Source: Magnetospirillum sp. 15-1 (GTDB lineage Bacteria > Pseudomonadota > Alphaproteobacteria > Rhodospirillales > Magnetospirillaceae). From it: a stretch of 64,000 nucleotides of DNA. The notes under the pieces are model-generated. The model was not told the origin of the DNA. It did no database searches and worked only from the letters and a program-made list of their open reading frames with translations. The stretch lies in assembly GCF_900184795.1 (NCBI RefSeq), contig NZ_FXXN01000022.1, forward strand, positions 1-64,000, given 5' to 3'. Below, in pieces: positions 25,208-33,860 of this stretch (its first letter is position 1; the number at the start of each line of letters is the position of its first letter). The translations under genes and the position numbers were made by a program.

Positions 25208-27070
25208 TCAGCCCTCGGGGGGGCGATGGAGAGGATGGGTGTGGGTCAGCAATACCCGGACCGATGGGTGTGGCGAGTACAACTCCTCGATCTCGGCAGT
25301 CCGCCGCTCGAGAACCAAGCCAAGGCTAATGGTACGCTTGTCGGTCATCTCCCCTTCAGCGGCTGGATCCGGAATCAGGTAAACGCGAACAATCCGGTTT
25401 GAGGAGGATGTGCCGGCGGCGGCGATCTGGTCGAGACGATTTTGGAATTCACGGCGTACCGGCATGGATGCGTAGATATCGGCAGCCGTCATGCCGACCG
25501 GCAAGGATGCAAACTCCCGGCAAACTTCAAGTTCCGGAAAAATCAGCAGCCCAACTTCCTCGCGGTCGTGTCCGACCACAACCACGTCCCGCACGAGCGG
25601 GGACAGGATGCTGTTGGCAAGCGTGCGCAACGGCGCGACACTGACCCAAGTCCCCGTGATCAGCTTGAAGTCCTCGGTCAGGCGACCGTCGAACATCAGC
25701 CCCTTGTCGGGGTTATCGGGGTCCACGAATCGAACCGCATCGCCCGTTTTGTACCAGCCGTCCTTGTCAAAGGCCTTTTCGGTCAGCTCGGGCTGCCGCC
25801 AGTAGCCGGGAGTAATGGCGGCCCCCTGGATTCGGAGCTCCAACTTCCTGCCATTTGGCACCAGTTGCAAATGGACCCCCGGAACCGGAAGACCAAGTAC
25901 GCCAGGCTGGCCCGCGTCCCAGGTATCGGCAATCGTCAGAGGACCCGTTTCCGTGGCCCCGAACGCGCTGATGGTCATGACAGGCTTGCCACCGCCTTCC
26001 CGCATCAACCGCTGCAAGTCGTTCCACACTCCGACGGGAAGAGTGGCACCCGCATAGAACATCATGTCCAGACGGCTGAAGAAATTTTGCCGGAGCAGGG
26101 GATCCTTTTCGAGATGAGCCACCAGAATCTGGTAGAAGATCGGAACGCTGAAATAGACCGTGGGAGCAATCTCGGCCAGATTCTTGGCCGTGACGTGGAA
26201 CTCCTCCGGTGTCGGGCGACCGTGATCGATATACATCGACCCGCCGCAGTAAAGTGCAATTCCGAACGTCTTGTTGCTGCCCAGAGTGTGGTTCCAAGGC
26301 GCCCAGTCAACCAAGACCGGAGGTTTTTCGGTCAGGAAGGGCCACGCCTGCACGGTCATTTGCTGATTGGAGCACATCATGCCGTGACTGTTGATCACGC
26401 CCTTGGGCATCGACGTTGAGCCCGAGGTAAACAGAATCTTGCCGATGGTAGCTCCATCCACCCTCGCGGCGGCGGCGTCCACGGCTTCGGTTGGAACCAT
26501 GGAGACGAGATCGGAAAAGAGCGTCGTTGCCCGTCCGGGAATCGGGGAGTGGCTGACCACCACCTCGGTCGTATCAGGCACCGTTGCGGCGATTGCCTTT
26601 TGATAGATGTCCCCGTTTGACGCGTAGACCAGCCCCGGAGTCGTCAGGTTCACCACGTGGCGAACCCTCGCATAGTCGGTAGACAGCAGAGAATAGCCTG
26701 GAGACAACGGGATGTAGGGAATGCCCACATGCATGGCGCCAAGGCCAAGCAGGGCATGATCGATATGGTTGCCCGAGAGAATGAGTACGGGGCGATCCGG
26801 CGACAGCCCCCTGTCGAGGAGCGACTGAGCTATGCAACGAACCGCGGCGAAGGCTTCCCGGAAGGTAATTTTTTTCCACCCGCCGGTCTCGTCCCTCTCG
26901 GCGAGAAACACACGATCACCCGCCTCCTTGGCCCAGTATTCAAGCCTTTCGGTATAGCGCTTGGGATAGGCTCCCAATTCCTCGGGGGAGCGGAGGAAAA
27001 CCCTTCCGTCTGCCAACCTCACAATCTTGGTACCACGGGGTCCAAGCTTGATTCTCTGGATTTCGGTCAT
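25208..27070 (-). CDS. acyl/aryl-CoA ligase of the feruloyl-CoA synthase type
   Basis: 620 residues from ATG 27070, which has GGAGGA 10 bp upstream; an in-frame GTG at 27148 is less likely. AMP-binding enzyme signatures are present: P-loop ILFTSGSTSMPKGVINSHG, adenine region SAFGATETGPL, and YKTGDAVRF then FDGRLTEDFKL. The C-terminal catalytic Lys region is of the feruloyl-CoA synthase subfamily (TSSSNRIVRVYLI). It activates a carboxylic acid to its CoA ester with ATP and is the likely entry enzyme of the pathway. The acid could be phenylpropanoid or terpenoid; the sequence does not settle it. A 9-base G tract lies in the leader (27131-27139). Confidence 0.9.
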   Translation of the reverse strand: MTEIQRIKLGPRGTKIVRLADGRVFLRSPEELGAYPKRYTERLEYWAKEAGDRVFLAERDETGGWKKITFREAFAAVRCIAQSLLDRGLSPDRPVLILSGNHIDHALLGLGAMHVGIPYIPLSPGYSLLSTDYARVRHVVNLTTPGLVYASNGDIYQKAIAATVPDTTEVVVSHSPIPGRATTLFSDLVSMVPTEAVDAAAARVDGATIGKILFTSGSTSMPKGVINSHGMMCSNQQMTVQAWPFLTEKPPVLVDWAPWNHTLGSNKTFGIALYCGGSMYIDHGRPTPEEFHVTAKNLAEIAPTVYFSVPIFYQILVAHLEKDPLLRQNFFSRLDMMFYAGATLPVGVWNDLQRLMREGGGKPVMTISAFGATETGPLTIADTWDAGQPGVLGLPVPGVHLQLVPNGRKLELRIQGAAITPGYWRQPELTEKAFDKDGWYKTGDAVRFVDPDNPDKGLMFDGRLTEDFKLITGTWVSVAPLRTLANSILSPLVRDVVVVGHDREEVGLLIFPELEVCREFASLPVGMTAADIYASMPVRREFQNRLDQIAAAGTSSSNRIVRVYLIPDPAAEGEMTDKRTISLGLVLERRTAEIEELYSPHPSVRVLLTHTHPLHRPPEG

Positions 27071-27130
27071 TGAGACGGGCTCCTCCGTTGGCCGTATTTT
27101 TCTTGGCGCTTCAAGTGATTTTTCGAACAG

Positions 27131-27139
27131 CCCCCCCCC
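27131..27139. repeat. 9-base C tract in the leader of the CoA ligase gene
   Basis: Nine C on the plus strand lie between the acyl-CoA dehydrogenase stop and the ligase start, about 60 bp ahead of the latter. It may affect the leader but does not alter the chosen coding frame. Confidence 0.55.
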
Positions 27140-27190
27140 ACGGGACAATCACGGAAATCCGTGAAGGGGCCATGCAGATCAGTGCGATCT

Positions 27191-28333
27191 TTAAAGCCCA
27201 AGCTGCTTTGCGATGAGATCCTTGATGATCTCCTCACCGCCACCGCCGATGGCGAAGGGTTTGACGTCGCGGAAGATTCTTTCCACCTTCGCACCGCGCA
27301 GATAACCGGCGCCGCCGAAGATCTGAACACCTTCCGAGGCACAATGAGCCAGGGTCTGAGAGGCCTGATTCTTCACCATGGACAATTCGGCGATGGGATT
27401 GAGTCCCTGATCCATTTTCCAGGCGGTGAGTTCCAGGAATGCCTGGGCGGCGGCGATGCGCTGCGCCATATCGACCAGCTTGTGGCGGATGGCCTGATGC
27501 TGGATCAGCGGGACGCCGAAGGTAATGCGTTGCTCCGCATAGGCCCTTGCTTCGTCATAGGCACAGCGAGCCAGTGCAATGGCCGAGGAAGACAGGCTGA
27601 TGCGTTCATCGTTGAAGGTGGAGGCCAAGGCCTTGAAACCCTTGTTTTCCTCGCCAATCAAATTTCCTACCGGGACACGGCAATCGTCGAAATACAGCGT
27701 TGCGGTATCGGACGCGGACCACCCCATCTTCTTCAGTGGAGTCCGTGCCAGGCCAGGGGTATCGCCATCCAGCAACAGCAGGGAGATCCCGCCTCCACCA
27801 GGACCGCCGGTCCGGCATACCACGGTGAAGTAATCGGCCCGCATGCCCGAGGTGATGAAGGTTTTCTCGCCTCTTAGAATATAATGATCACCGTCGCGGC
27901 GCGCCGTGGTCCTGGTGTTGGCCACGTCGGAGCCTCCGCTGGGCTCGGTACAGGCCAGCGCCGCGATCTTCTCGCCGGCGAGAACGTCCGGCAGCACCCG
28001 GCTCTTCAATTCCTCGGAACCGTGCTTGGCGACGGAAGGCATCGCCAAGGTGTGGGTCACCAGGCCGTTGGCGACGCCCGCGGCACCGCATCGCGCAAGT
28101 TCCTGCTGCACGATGATGGTGTAGAATCTGTCGGTCGGAACACCGCCATACTCCTCGGGGTAACCAACTTGCAGGATGCCAACGTCGGCCGCCTTGCGGA
28201 ACAGATCGCGAGGAAATTCCTCGGCATCCTCCCACTTATTGGCATTCGGTTCGATTTCCTTGGCCACGAAACGGCGCACCTGATCGCGAAATGCCTCGTG
28301 GTCGGCGGTATAGAAGAGAGAAGTCGAAGACAT
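27191..28333 (-). CDS. acyl-CoA dehydrogenase
   Basis: 380 residues from ATG 28333. FAD and substrate signatures include ALACTEPSGGSDVANTRTTA, FITSGMRADYFTVV and FGVPLIQHQAIRHKLVDMA. The C-terminal segment reads FAIGGGGEEIIKD, where medium-chain enzymes carry a catalytic Glu in YEGT. The base must therefore sit elsewhere, as in isovaleryl- and citronellyl-CoA dehydrogenases. It introduces a double bond into the CoA ester made by the ligase encoded downstream and passes electrons to ETF. It heads the minus-strand operon acyl-CoA dehydrogenase, CoA ligase, enoyl-CoA hydratase, TetR. Confidence 0.92.
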   Translation of the reverse strand: MSSTSLFYTADHEAFRDQVRRFVAKEIEPNANKWEDAEEFPRDLFRKAADVGILQVGYPEEYGGVPTDRFYTIIVQQELARCGAAGVANGLVTHTLAMPSVAKHGSEELKSRVLPDVLAGEKIAALACTEPSGGSDVANTRTTARRDGDHYILRGEKTFITSGMRADYFTVVCRTGGPGGGGISLLLLDGDTPGLARTPLKKMGWSASDTATLYFDDCRVPVGNLIGEENKGFKALASTFNDERISLSSSAIALARCAYDEARAYAEQRITFGVPLIQHQAIRHKLVDMAQRIAAAQAFLELTAWKMDQGLNPIAELSMVKNQASQTLAHCASEGVQIFGGAGYLRGAKVERIFRDVKPFAIGGGGEEIIKDLIAKQLGL

Positions 28334-28420
28334 AGCGCTCCCGGCCCGTTTAGGTTGCAAGTGCGTGATGCCAACGACTTGCGCCGATGGACACCGCGGG
28401 TTTCGTCGCATTAGGAGGCC

Positions 28421-28460
28421 TTGCGAAAAAACAAGCCATCCGATTTGCTTTTTTTTGCAA
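28421..28460. promoter_or_regulatory. imperfect inverted repeat in a divergent promoter region
   Basis: TTGCGAAAAAACAAGC (28421-28436) is mirrored by GCTTTTTTTTGCAA (28447-28460) across a 10-base spacer. It lies between the divergent acyl-CoA dehydrogenase operon (start 28333) and the quinone reductase gene (start 28510), where an operator for the operon's own TetR protein would be expected. Confidence 0.45.
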
Positions 28461-28509
28461 TCTGCCATAGTGTCTCGATACCGCACAAGAAAAAAGGAAG
28501 CGTCCGCCC

Positions 28510-29226
28510 ATGCGAGCCCTTATCGTCTATGCCCATCCCGAGCCGACCTCGTTCAACGCCGCATTACGCGACACCGCCATCACGGCGCTATCCGAATCCG
28601 GATATCAGGTCGAGGTCTCCGACCTCTACGCCATGAACTTCAAGGCGATTCTGGATCGCGCTGATTTCACCACGGTAAAGGATGCCGAGCGCTTCAACGT
28701 CACCTTGGAACAGCGTCACGCCCTGGCCAATAACGGGTTGGCCCCCGACATCGCGGCCGAACTGGCCAAGCTCCAGCGTGCCGATCTGGTCATCCTTCAA
28801 TTTCCGCTCTGGTGGTTCGGTCTGCCAGCTATCCTGAAAGGCTGGATCGACCGGGTTTTTGTATCGGGCGCGGTCTATGGACGAAGCGCTCTGTACGAGC
28901 GCGGCAAGTTGAAGGGCAAGCGCGCCATGGTCAGCCTCACCACCGGCGGTCCGGCTGAAAGCTTCGGCCCCGACGCGCTGAACGGGGACATCCTCGACGT
29001 GCTGACGCCCCTGCATCGCGGTGTTTTCGCCTTCACAGGAATGACCGTGATGCCGCCCTTCATGGCCAACCACGTTCCCTATGCCGGCGATGCCGAACGG
29101 GCTGAAATGCTGGAGTGCTACCGCGCCCATCTGGCCGCACTTGAAACAGCCCAGCCCCTGCCGATGCCGCGATTTGCGGATCATGAGGAAGCGATGGCTC
29201 GGACCTTGAAGGCCCATGCCCAGTAA
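28510..29226 (+). CDS. NAD(P)H:quinone oxidoreductase, flavodoxin fold
   Basis: 238 residues of the NQO1/MdaB/KefF-ancillary type. It starts MRALIVYAHPEPTSFNAALRD, followed by LVILQFPLWWFGLPAILKGWIDRVF and LTTGGPAESFGPDAL, which form FMN- and quinone-binding loops. It reduces quinones or quinone methides by two electrons. With a phenol-oxidising flavocytochrome in the same cluster, protection against quinonoid intermediates is a reasonable guess. It is probably co-transcribed with the enoyl-CoA hydratase and MFS genes that follow. Confidence 0.88.
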   Translation: MRALIVYAHPEPTSFNAALRDTAITALSESGYQVEVSDLYAMNFKAILDRADFTTVKDAERFNVTLEQRHALANNGLAPDIAAELAKLQRADLVILQFPLWWFGLPAILKGWIDRVFVSGAVYGRSALYERGKLKGKRAMVSLTTGGPAESFGPDALNGDILDVLTPLHRGVFAFTGMTVMPPFMANHVPYAGDAERAEMLECYRAHLAALETAQPLPMPRFADHEEAMARTLKAHAQ

Positions 29227-29256
29227 TCACCATCACACTCGAAGAGGTAGATGATC

Positions 29257-30030
29257 ATGACCACCGTTAGAGTGGAATGGCCGAAAGAAGGCCACGCCCG
29301 CATCGTTCTTGCCCGCCCTGAAAAGCATAATGCCCTGGGCCACCCGGAACTTTTCGCCATCGCCAAGGCATCCCAGGACGTGGCCGATCGGCCTTGCCGG
29401 GTGGTCTCGATCATTGCCGAGGGGCCATCCTTCAGCGTCGGCGGCGATGTGGATAGTTTCGTCAAGAATTTGGATAACGATATCCAGAAGTGGCTCCGCC
29501 ATGGCGGCCTGGCGGTCAACTCGGCCATCGCCCGACTGAAGGGACTTGACGCCGCTATCGTGGTGGGCGCGCAGGGCCTGGTCGCTGGTGGCGCCCCTGG
29601 TTACATGGCCGCAGGCGATTTCATCATCGCCGCCGACGACATCAAGATCAATCTTGCCTATACCCGTATCGGCGCCAGCCCCGACGCCGGCACTTCGTGG
29701 TCCCTGCCGCGTCTGGTCGGCCCCTTGCGAGCCTTCGAAATGCTGGCCCTGAGCGAAACCATCGATGCCAAGAAGGCGTTGGAATGGGGGCTTGTCAACC
29801 GGGTGGTGCCGGTTGCCGAGTTGCACTCGTCCGTGGATGCCATGGTCGACAGGCTTTTGGAAGTGCCGCCGGTGACCTTGAGGAACATCAAGCGCCTGGT
29901 TGCAACCAGCCTGGAGACTTCGCTGGAAACCCAGCTTTACCGCGAAATCGAAGGCTTCTCGGCCGCGGTCGGCGACAAGGAATTCGCCCCCAGGGTCAAG
30001 AAATTCGTGAGCAAGGGCAAGGCTGAGTGA
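29257..30030 (+). CDS. enoyl-CoA hydratase/isomerase family protein
   Basis: 257 residues; ATG 29257 is preferred to 29251 because GAAGAGG lies 9 bp before it. Crotonase signatures: FSVGGDVDSFVKN and QGLVAGGAPGYMAAGDFIIA for the oxyanion hole, and YTRIGASPDAGTSW with Asp where catalytic Glu/Asp may act. It is a second hydratase beside that at 24417, suggesting two rounds of beta-oxidation-like chemistry or a ring step. Its stop overlaps the start of the MFS gene. Confidence 0.87.
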   Translation: MTTVRVEWPKEGHARIVLARPEKHNALGHPELFAIAKASQDVADRPCRVVSIIAEGPSFSVGGDVDSFVKNLDNDIQKWLRHGGLAVNSAIARLKGLDAAIVVGAQGLVAGGAPGYMAAGDFIIAADDIKINLAYTRIGASPDAGTSWSLPRLVGPLRAFEMLALSETIDAKKALEWGLVNRVVPVAELHSSVDAMVDRLLEVPPVTLRNIKRLVATSLETSLETQLYREIEGFSAAVGDKEFAPRVKKFVSKGKAE

Positions 30031-31247
30031 TGATGAGGGGCCGGCGGCTGCTGGTTTATGAAAACGGTCTCCTGGTGATGATGAGTCTCACCTTGGGATT
30101 GGCGTCCATGAACCGGCTGTCCGCCAACTATCTGATGCCCTTCATCGTCAACGAGCTTCAGCTCACCAATACTCAGACCGGCATGCTGAGCTCGGCGGTC
30201 GCCCTGACCTGGGCCATGTCCGGGCTGTTTCTGATATCGGCGATCGGCGGCAGGGTCACGCGCAAGACCCTGCTGCTCGGTCTGATCGCCCTCTTCTCCC
30301 TCTGTTCGGTGGCGTCCAGCCTATCCGGCTCCTTTCTTGCCCTGCTGCTGGCCCGAGCCATCATGGGCGGCGCGCAGGGATCGGTCATGCCCATCGCTCA
30401 ATCCATGATGGCCGCGAATTCATCGCCGGGGCGGCGCGGACTGAACATGGGGCTGGTTCAAAATGTCGGCAGTGGCATCCTGGGGGGGATTCTCGCCCCG
30501 GTGATCCTGGTCACGCTGTCCGACATTTGGGGATGGCGGATTGCCATCGCCGCCTGTGCCGCACCTGGTTTGGTCTTTATGGTGCTTCTCTATCGCTCTC
30601 TCAGACCCGGCGACGATGGGAAACCGCCTGGAGGAGAGTCGAGCCATGATCTTTCCGCCGGGGAGTTACTGGCCTATCCCAACATCCTGCTATGTGTCGC
30701 ACTCAGCGCCCTCGGCTTGATGTGGTATTTCCTTCACATCACCTTCCTGCCGCTTTTGCTGGTGGAGGCATTTGGACTAACCCCTTCCGAGATGGGAATC
30801 GTGATCAGCCTGCGCGGCTTTTCGGCGGTGGCGGCGGGAATCCTGCTGCCGGCCCTTTCGGATCGATTGGGACGCAAACCGGTCGTTGTGTGCGCCTCCG
30901 CCCTGGGCATCCTTTCGCCGTTGGCGATGACCATTCACACATGGCCATTCGGCCCCCTTGCCGCCATCAATCTCCTGAGCGGATTCGGCGTCGGCGTCGT
31001 TCCCTTGGTCATGACCATCATCCCATCGGAAACGGTTCCCCTGCACCGGATCGCGAACGTCATTGGACTTACCGTCGGCTGCGCGGAACTGTTCGGCGGC
31101 TTCGCCTCTCCGATCCTTGCCGGAATGGCCGCCGATCACCTTGGGATTCTCGCGCCGCTGTGGATCGCCACCGTGGGCGCCACCATCGCCACCCTGCTGT
31201 CCACGCATTTGACGGAAACCAACAGCAAAGTGAGCAATACTCACTAG
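30027..31247 (+). CDS. MFS transporter
   Basis: 406 residues with about 12 predicted transmembrane helices. The signature loop between helices 2 and 3 reads SAIGGRVTRKTLLLG; the symmetric loop in the second half is LSDRLGRKPVVV. It resembles aromatic-acid/metabolite:H+ symporters in layout and probably imports the acid substrate across the inner membrane. The start ATG overlaps the stop of the preceding hydratase gene, so the two are coupled. A palindrome (AGTGAG-CAATA-CTCACT, 31229-31245) covers its last codons. Confidence 0.9.
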   Translation: MMMRGRRLLVYENGLLVMMSLTLGLASMNRLSANYLMPFIVNELQLTNTQTGMLSSAVALTWAMSGLFLISAIGGRVTRKTLLLGLIALFSLCSVASSLSGSFLALLLARAIMGGAQGSVMPIAQSMMAANSSPGRRGLNMGLVQNVGSGILGGILAPVILVTLSDIWGWRIAIAACAAPGLVFMVLLYRSLRPGDDGKPPGGESSHDLSAGELLAYPNILLCVALSALGLMWYFLHITFLPLLLVEAFGLTPSEMGIVISLRGFSAVAAGILLPALSDRLGRKPVVVCASALGILSPLAMTIHTWPFGPLAAINLLSGFGVGVVPLVMTIIPSETVPLHRIANVIGLTVGCAELFGGFASPILAGMAADHLGILAPLWIATVGATIATLLSTHLTETNSKVSNTH

Positions 31248-31445
31248 CGATCCGGCCCCGACGCCCGCATCCCTCGCTTCACGCTCCGCTCGAATTCCAG
31301 ATTGTTTTATTATCAGTTATTATTTTGATTTTACAGAACAATAATGACAAAGACCTCCCAGCACCCCTGTTGAAATTCGATCAGAGGATCGACTCCACTC
31401 GTACTGGCCGGTAGTACACAACCATCGGCATTAGCTCTATCGGGC

Positions 31446-31474
31446 TTGACTTAGTGAACGTCACTCACTATTAT
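31446..31474 (+). promoter_or_regulatory. promoter with embedded palindromic operator
   Basis: TTGACT (31446-31451) and TATTAT (31469-31474) are 17 bp apart, a near-consensus sigma-70 promoter. The spacer contains the palindrome AGTGA-ACG-TCACT (31453-31465). A repressor there would block transcription of the TetR gene starting at 31506 and the carboxylase operon behind it. Confidence 0.7.
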
Positions 31475-31505
31475 GCGGATCAGTTACCCCAGGGACGACC
31501 GCCGC

Positions 31506-32231
31506 ATGCCGAAGCCCGCTGAAAAGACCGTTGTCCGCTTACCGCGCGAAGACCGCGTCAGGGATATCCTGGCTGCCGCGCGAGAGGTCTTCTGCCGCTG
31601 CGGATTCGCCGGCGCCTCCATTGCCGAAATCGCCTCCCTGGCCGGCGTGGCCCAGGGCACCATCTACAAATTTTTCGACACCAAACGAGACCTGGTCCTT
31701 GCCGTGCTGGCGGGCTGGTACGACACCATGCTGGCCGAATTCAACTCCCGGATTCCGGAAATCCACGGGGCCCGGAACAAGCTGCGCTTCATCGTCTGGC
31801 GGCACATCCGGTCCTTGGTGGAAAATCCGGATCTGATGCGGCTGTGCTCCAACGAGGTGCGCAACGATGGTGACTACTATCACGGCGATATCTACGCGCT
31901 AAATCGCAAGTATGCCCACGTTCTTAGCGAAGTCTGCCGGGAAGGGATGCGCAACGGAGAGTTCCGCTCGGATCTTCCGATACCGCTCCTTCGCGACCTC
32001 ATCTTCGGCGGAATGGATCACTACGTATCCAGCTCACTGTATCAGGGGCGAGAGTGTGATGCGGAACGTATCGCCGACCAGATCATCGACCTTCTGTCCA
32101 CGGGAATTGCTGTTTCGCAGGCGGGGGCCGGCGCGCTGGAGGGGGCTCTGAGCCGTCTTGATCGCCTGGCCGACCGGCTCGACGAGATCGTCGAGCGTGC
32201 GCCCGCGGGCCAGCCCCTTAAGTCCAATTGA
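31506..32231 (+). CDS. TetR-family transcriptional regulator
   Basis: 241 residues from ATG 31506; the upstream in-frame ATG at 31473 lies inside the -10 element and is rejected. HTH: ASIAEIASLAGVAQGTIYKF, then FDTKRDLVLAVL. The helical C-terminal domain ends in an amphipathic tail (LSRLDRLADRLDEIVERAP). It lies 18 bp ahead of the carboxyltransferase gene and probably autoregulates the operon through the palindrome in its promoter. Confidence 0.9.
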   Translation: MPKPAEKTVVRLPREDRVRDILAAAREVFCRCGFAGASIAEIASLAGVAQGTIYKFFDTKRDLVLAVLAGWYDTMLAEFNSRIPEIHGARNKLRFIVWRHIRSLVENPDLMRLCSNEVRNDGDYYHGDIYALNRKYAHVLSEVCREGMRNGEFRSDLPIPLLRDLIFGGMDHYVSSSLYQGRECDAERIADQIIDLLSTGIAVSQAGAGALEGALSRLDRLADRLDEIVERAPAGQPLKSN

Positions 32232-32249
32232 GCCTCGAACGGGACTGAC

Positions 32250-33860
32250 ATGGCCATACTGAAATCCCAGATCAATGTCGGCGGCGAAGGGTTCCAGACC
32301 AATCGCGCCGAAATGCTTGCCCTGCTGGATGGGGTAAGAACCCTCGAGCGCCGCGTGGTGGAGCTTTCCGCGGCAAGTCGCCGCAAGTTCCAGGAACGCG
32401 GGCAGATGCTCCCGCGCGAGCGTATCGCCTATCTGTTGGATAGCGGCAGTCCGTTCCTCGAACTGTCCACCCTGGCGGGCCTTGGCATTCATGACGACGA
32501 CGGCCACCACAATCCCATGGGTGGAGGCATCATCACCGGAATGGGCTATGTCAGCGGCGTGCGCTGCATGGTCATCGCCCACGACAGCGGCATCAAGGGC
32601 GGCATCTTGATGCCCATCGGCGTGCGCAAGACCATCCGTGCCCAGGAAATCGCCCAGGCCAACCGGCTTCCGGTGGTCTATCTGGTGGAATCCGGCGGCG
32701 GTAATCTTCGCTACCAATTCGAAGCCTTTTCCATCGGTGGCGGTGTCTTCAAGAACCAATCGCGCATGTCGGCGGCGGGAATTCCGCAGATCAGCGTGGT
32801 CCACGGCTCAGCCACCGCCGGCGGCGCCTATATGCCGGGTCTCAGCGACTACCTGATCATGGTCCGCAATCGGGCCAAGGTGTTTCTGGCCGGCCCTCCG
32901 CTTCTGCGCGCGGCCACAGGCGAGGTGGCGACCGACGAGGAACTGGGCGGCGCCGAACTCCATGCCATGGTCTCCGGCGTGTGCGACTATATGGTGGAGG
33001 ATGACCGGGAGGGGTTGGATTGCGTCCGGCGCATCGTCGCCGCCCTGGTGTGGGACGGAAAGGCCCCCCACCGTCCCTACGAGGAGCCGCGCTACTCCCC
33101 CGATGAATTGGCCGGTGTGGTTCCGGTCGATTTCCGCCGCGCCTATGATGTGCGCGAGGTCATCGCAAGGCTGGTGGACAATTCCGACTTCCACGAGTTC
33201 AAGACCAATATCGGCATCGCCACCGTCTGCGGGCAGGCCAATATCGAGGGCTACCCCGTCGGCATCATCGGCAACAACGGCCCCATCGACGCCGATGGCG
33301 CCGCCAAGGGCGGCCAGTTCATCCAGCTGATGTGCCAGGCGAACAGCCCGATCCTCTATCTGCACAATATCACCGGATTCATGGTCGGAACCGACGCCGA
33401 GCGCCGAGGCATCGTCAAGCACGGTTCAAAGATGATCCAGGCGGTATCCAACGCCACCGTGCCGCAAATCAGCCTGATGATGGGGGCCAGCTTTGGCGCC
33501 GGGAATTACGGCATGTGCGGACGCGGCTTTGATCCCGATTTCATTTTCGCATGGCCCAACAACCGCACCGCCACCATGGGGGGCGAGCAGGCGGCCAAGG
33601 TCATGACCATCATCGCCGAGGACCGTGCGGCCCGTGACGGCAAGACCGTGGACCGAGCGGCGCTCGACGCCGCCGAGAAGAAGCTGATCGCCCAGTTCGA
33701 ACATGAATCGACGGCGCTTTATGCAACGGCGCGCATGTTCGACGACGGCATCATCGATCCCCGCGACACGCGAAAGGTCTTGGCCTTCTGTCTGGCGACC
33801 TGCCGTGAGGGCAGCCGCGTCGCCCTCAACCCGAATACGTTTGGAGTGGGACGTCTATGA
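32250..33860 (+). CDS. acyl-CoA carboxylase beta (carboxyltransferase) subunit, geranyl/methylcrotonyl type
   Basis: 536 residues, the usual length for MCC/GCC beta subunits. N-terminal crotonase-like half: RERIAYLLDSGSPFLELS, then GHHNPMGGGIITGMGYVSG and VVYLVESGGGN. C-terminal half: NNGPIDADGAAKGGQFIQL, GASFGAGNYGMCGRGFDP and MGGEQAAKVM. It transfers carboxyl from biotin to the gamma carbon of a beta-methyl enoyl-CoA. The loop after ESGGGN reads FSIGGGVFKNQ, shorter and Gly-rich compared with the HFGRIF of methylcrotonyl-CoA carboxylases as I recall it. That favours a bulkier, geranyl-like substrate. It overlaps the following dehydrogenase gene by 4 bp. Confidence 0.92.
   Translation: MAILKSQINVGGEGFQTNRAEMLALLDGVRTLERRVVELSAASRRKFQERGQMLPRERIAYLLDSGSPFLELSTLAGLGIHDDDGHHNPMGGGIITGMGYVSGVRCMVIAHDSGIKGGILMPIGVRKTIRAQEIAQANRLPVVYLVESGGGNLRYQFEAFSIGGGVFKNQSRMSAAGIPQISVVHGSATAGGAYMPGLSDYLIMVRNRAKVFLAGPPLLRAATGEVATDEELGGAELHAMVSGVCDYMVEDDREGLDCVRRIVAALVWDGKAPHRPYEEPRYSPDELAGVVPVDFRRAYDVREVIARLVDNSDFHEFKTNIGIATVCGQANIEGYPVGIIGNNGPIDADGAAKGGQFIQLMCQANSPILYLHNITGFMVGTDAERRGIVKHGSKMIQAVSNATVPQISLMMGASFGAGNYGMCGRGFDPDFIFAWPNNRTATMGGEQAAKVMTIIAEDRAARDGKTVDRAALDAAEKKLIAQFEHESTALYATARMFDDGIIDPRDTRKVLAFCLATCREGSRVALNPNTFGVGRL

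Noticed and set aside
24417-27070. Classical ferulate pathway (feruloyl-CoA synthetase plus hydratase-lyase giving vanillin)
   Set aside because: The hydratase does not look like the hydratase-lyase family and no vanillin dehydrogenase gene is present. The ligase type alone is not enough.
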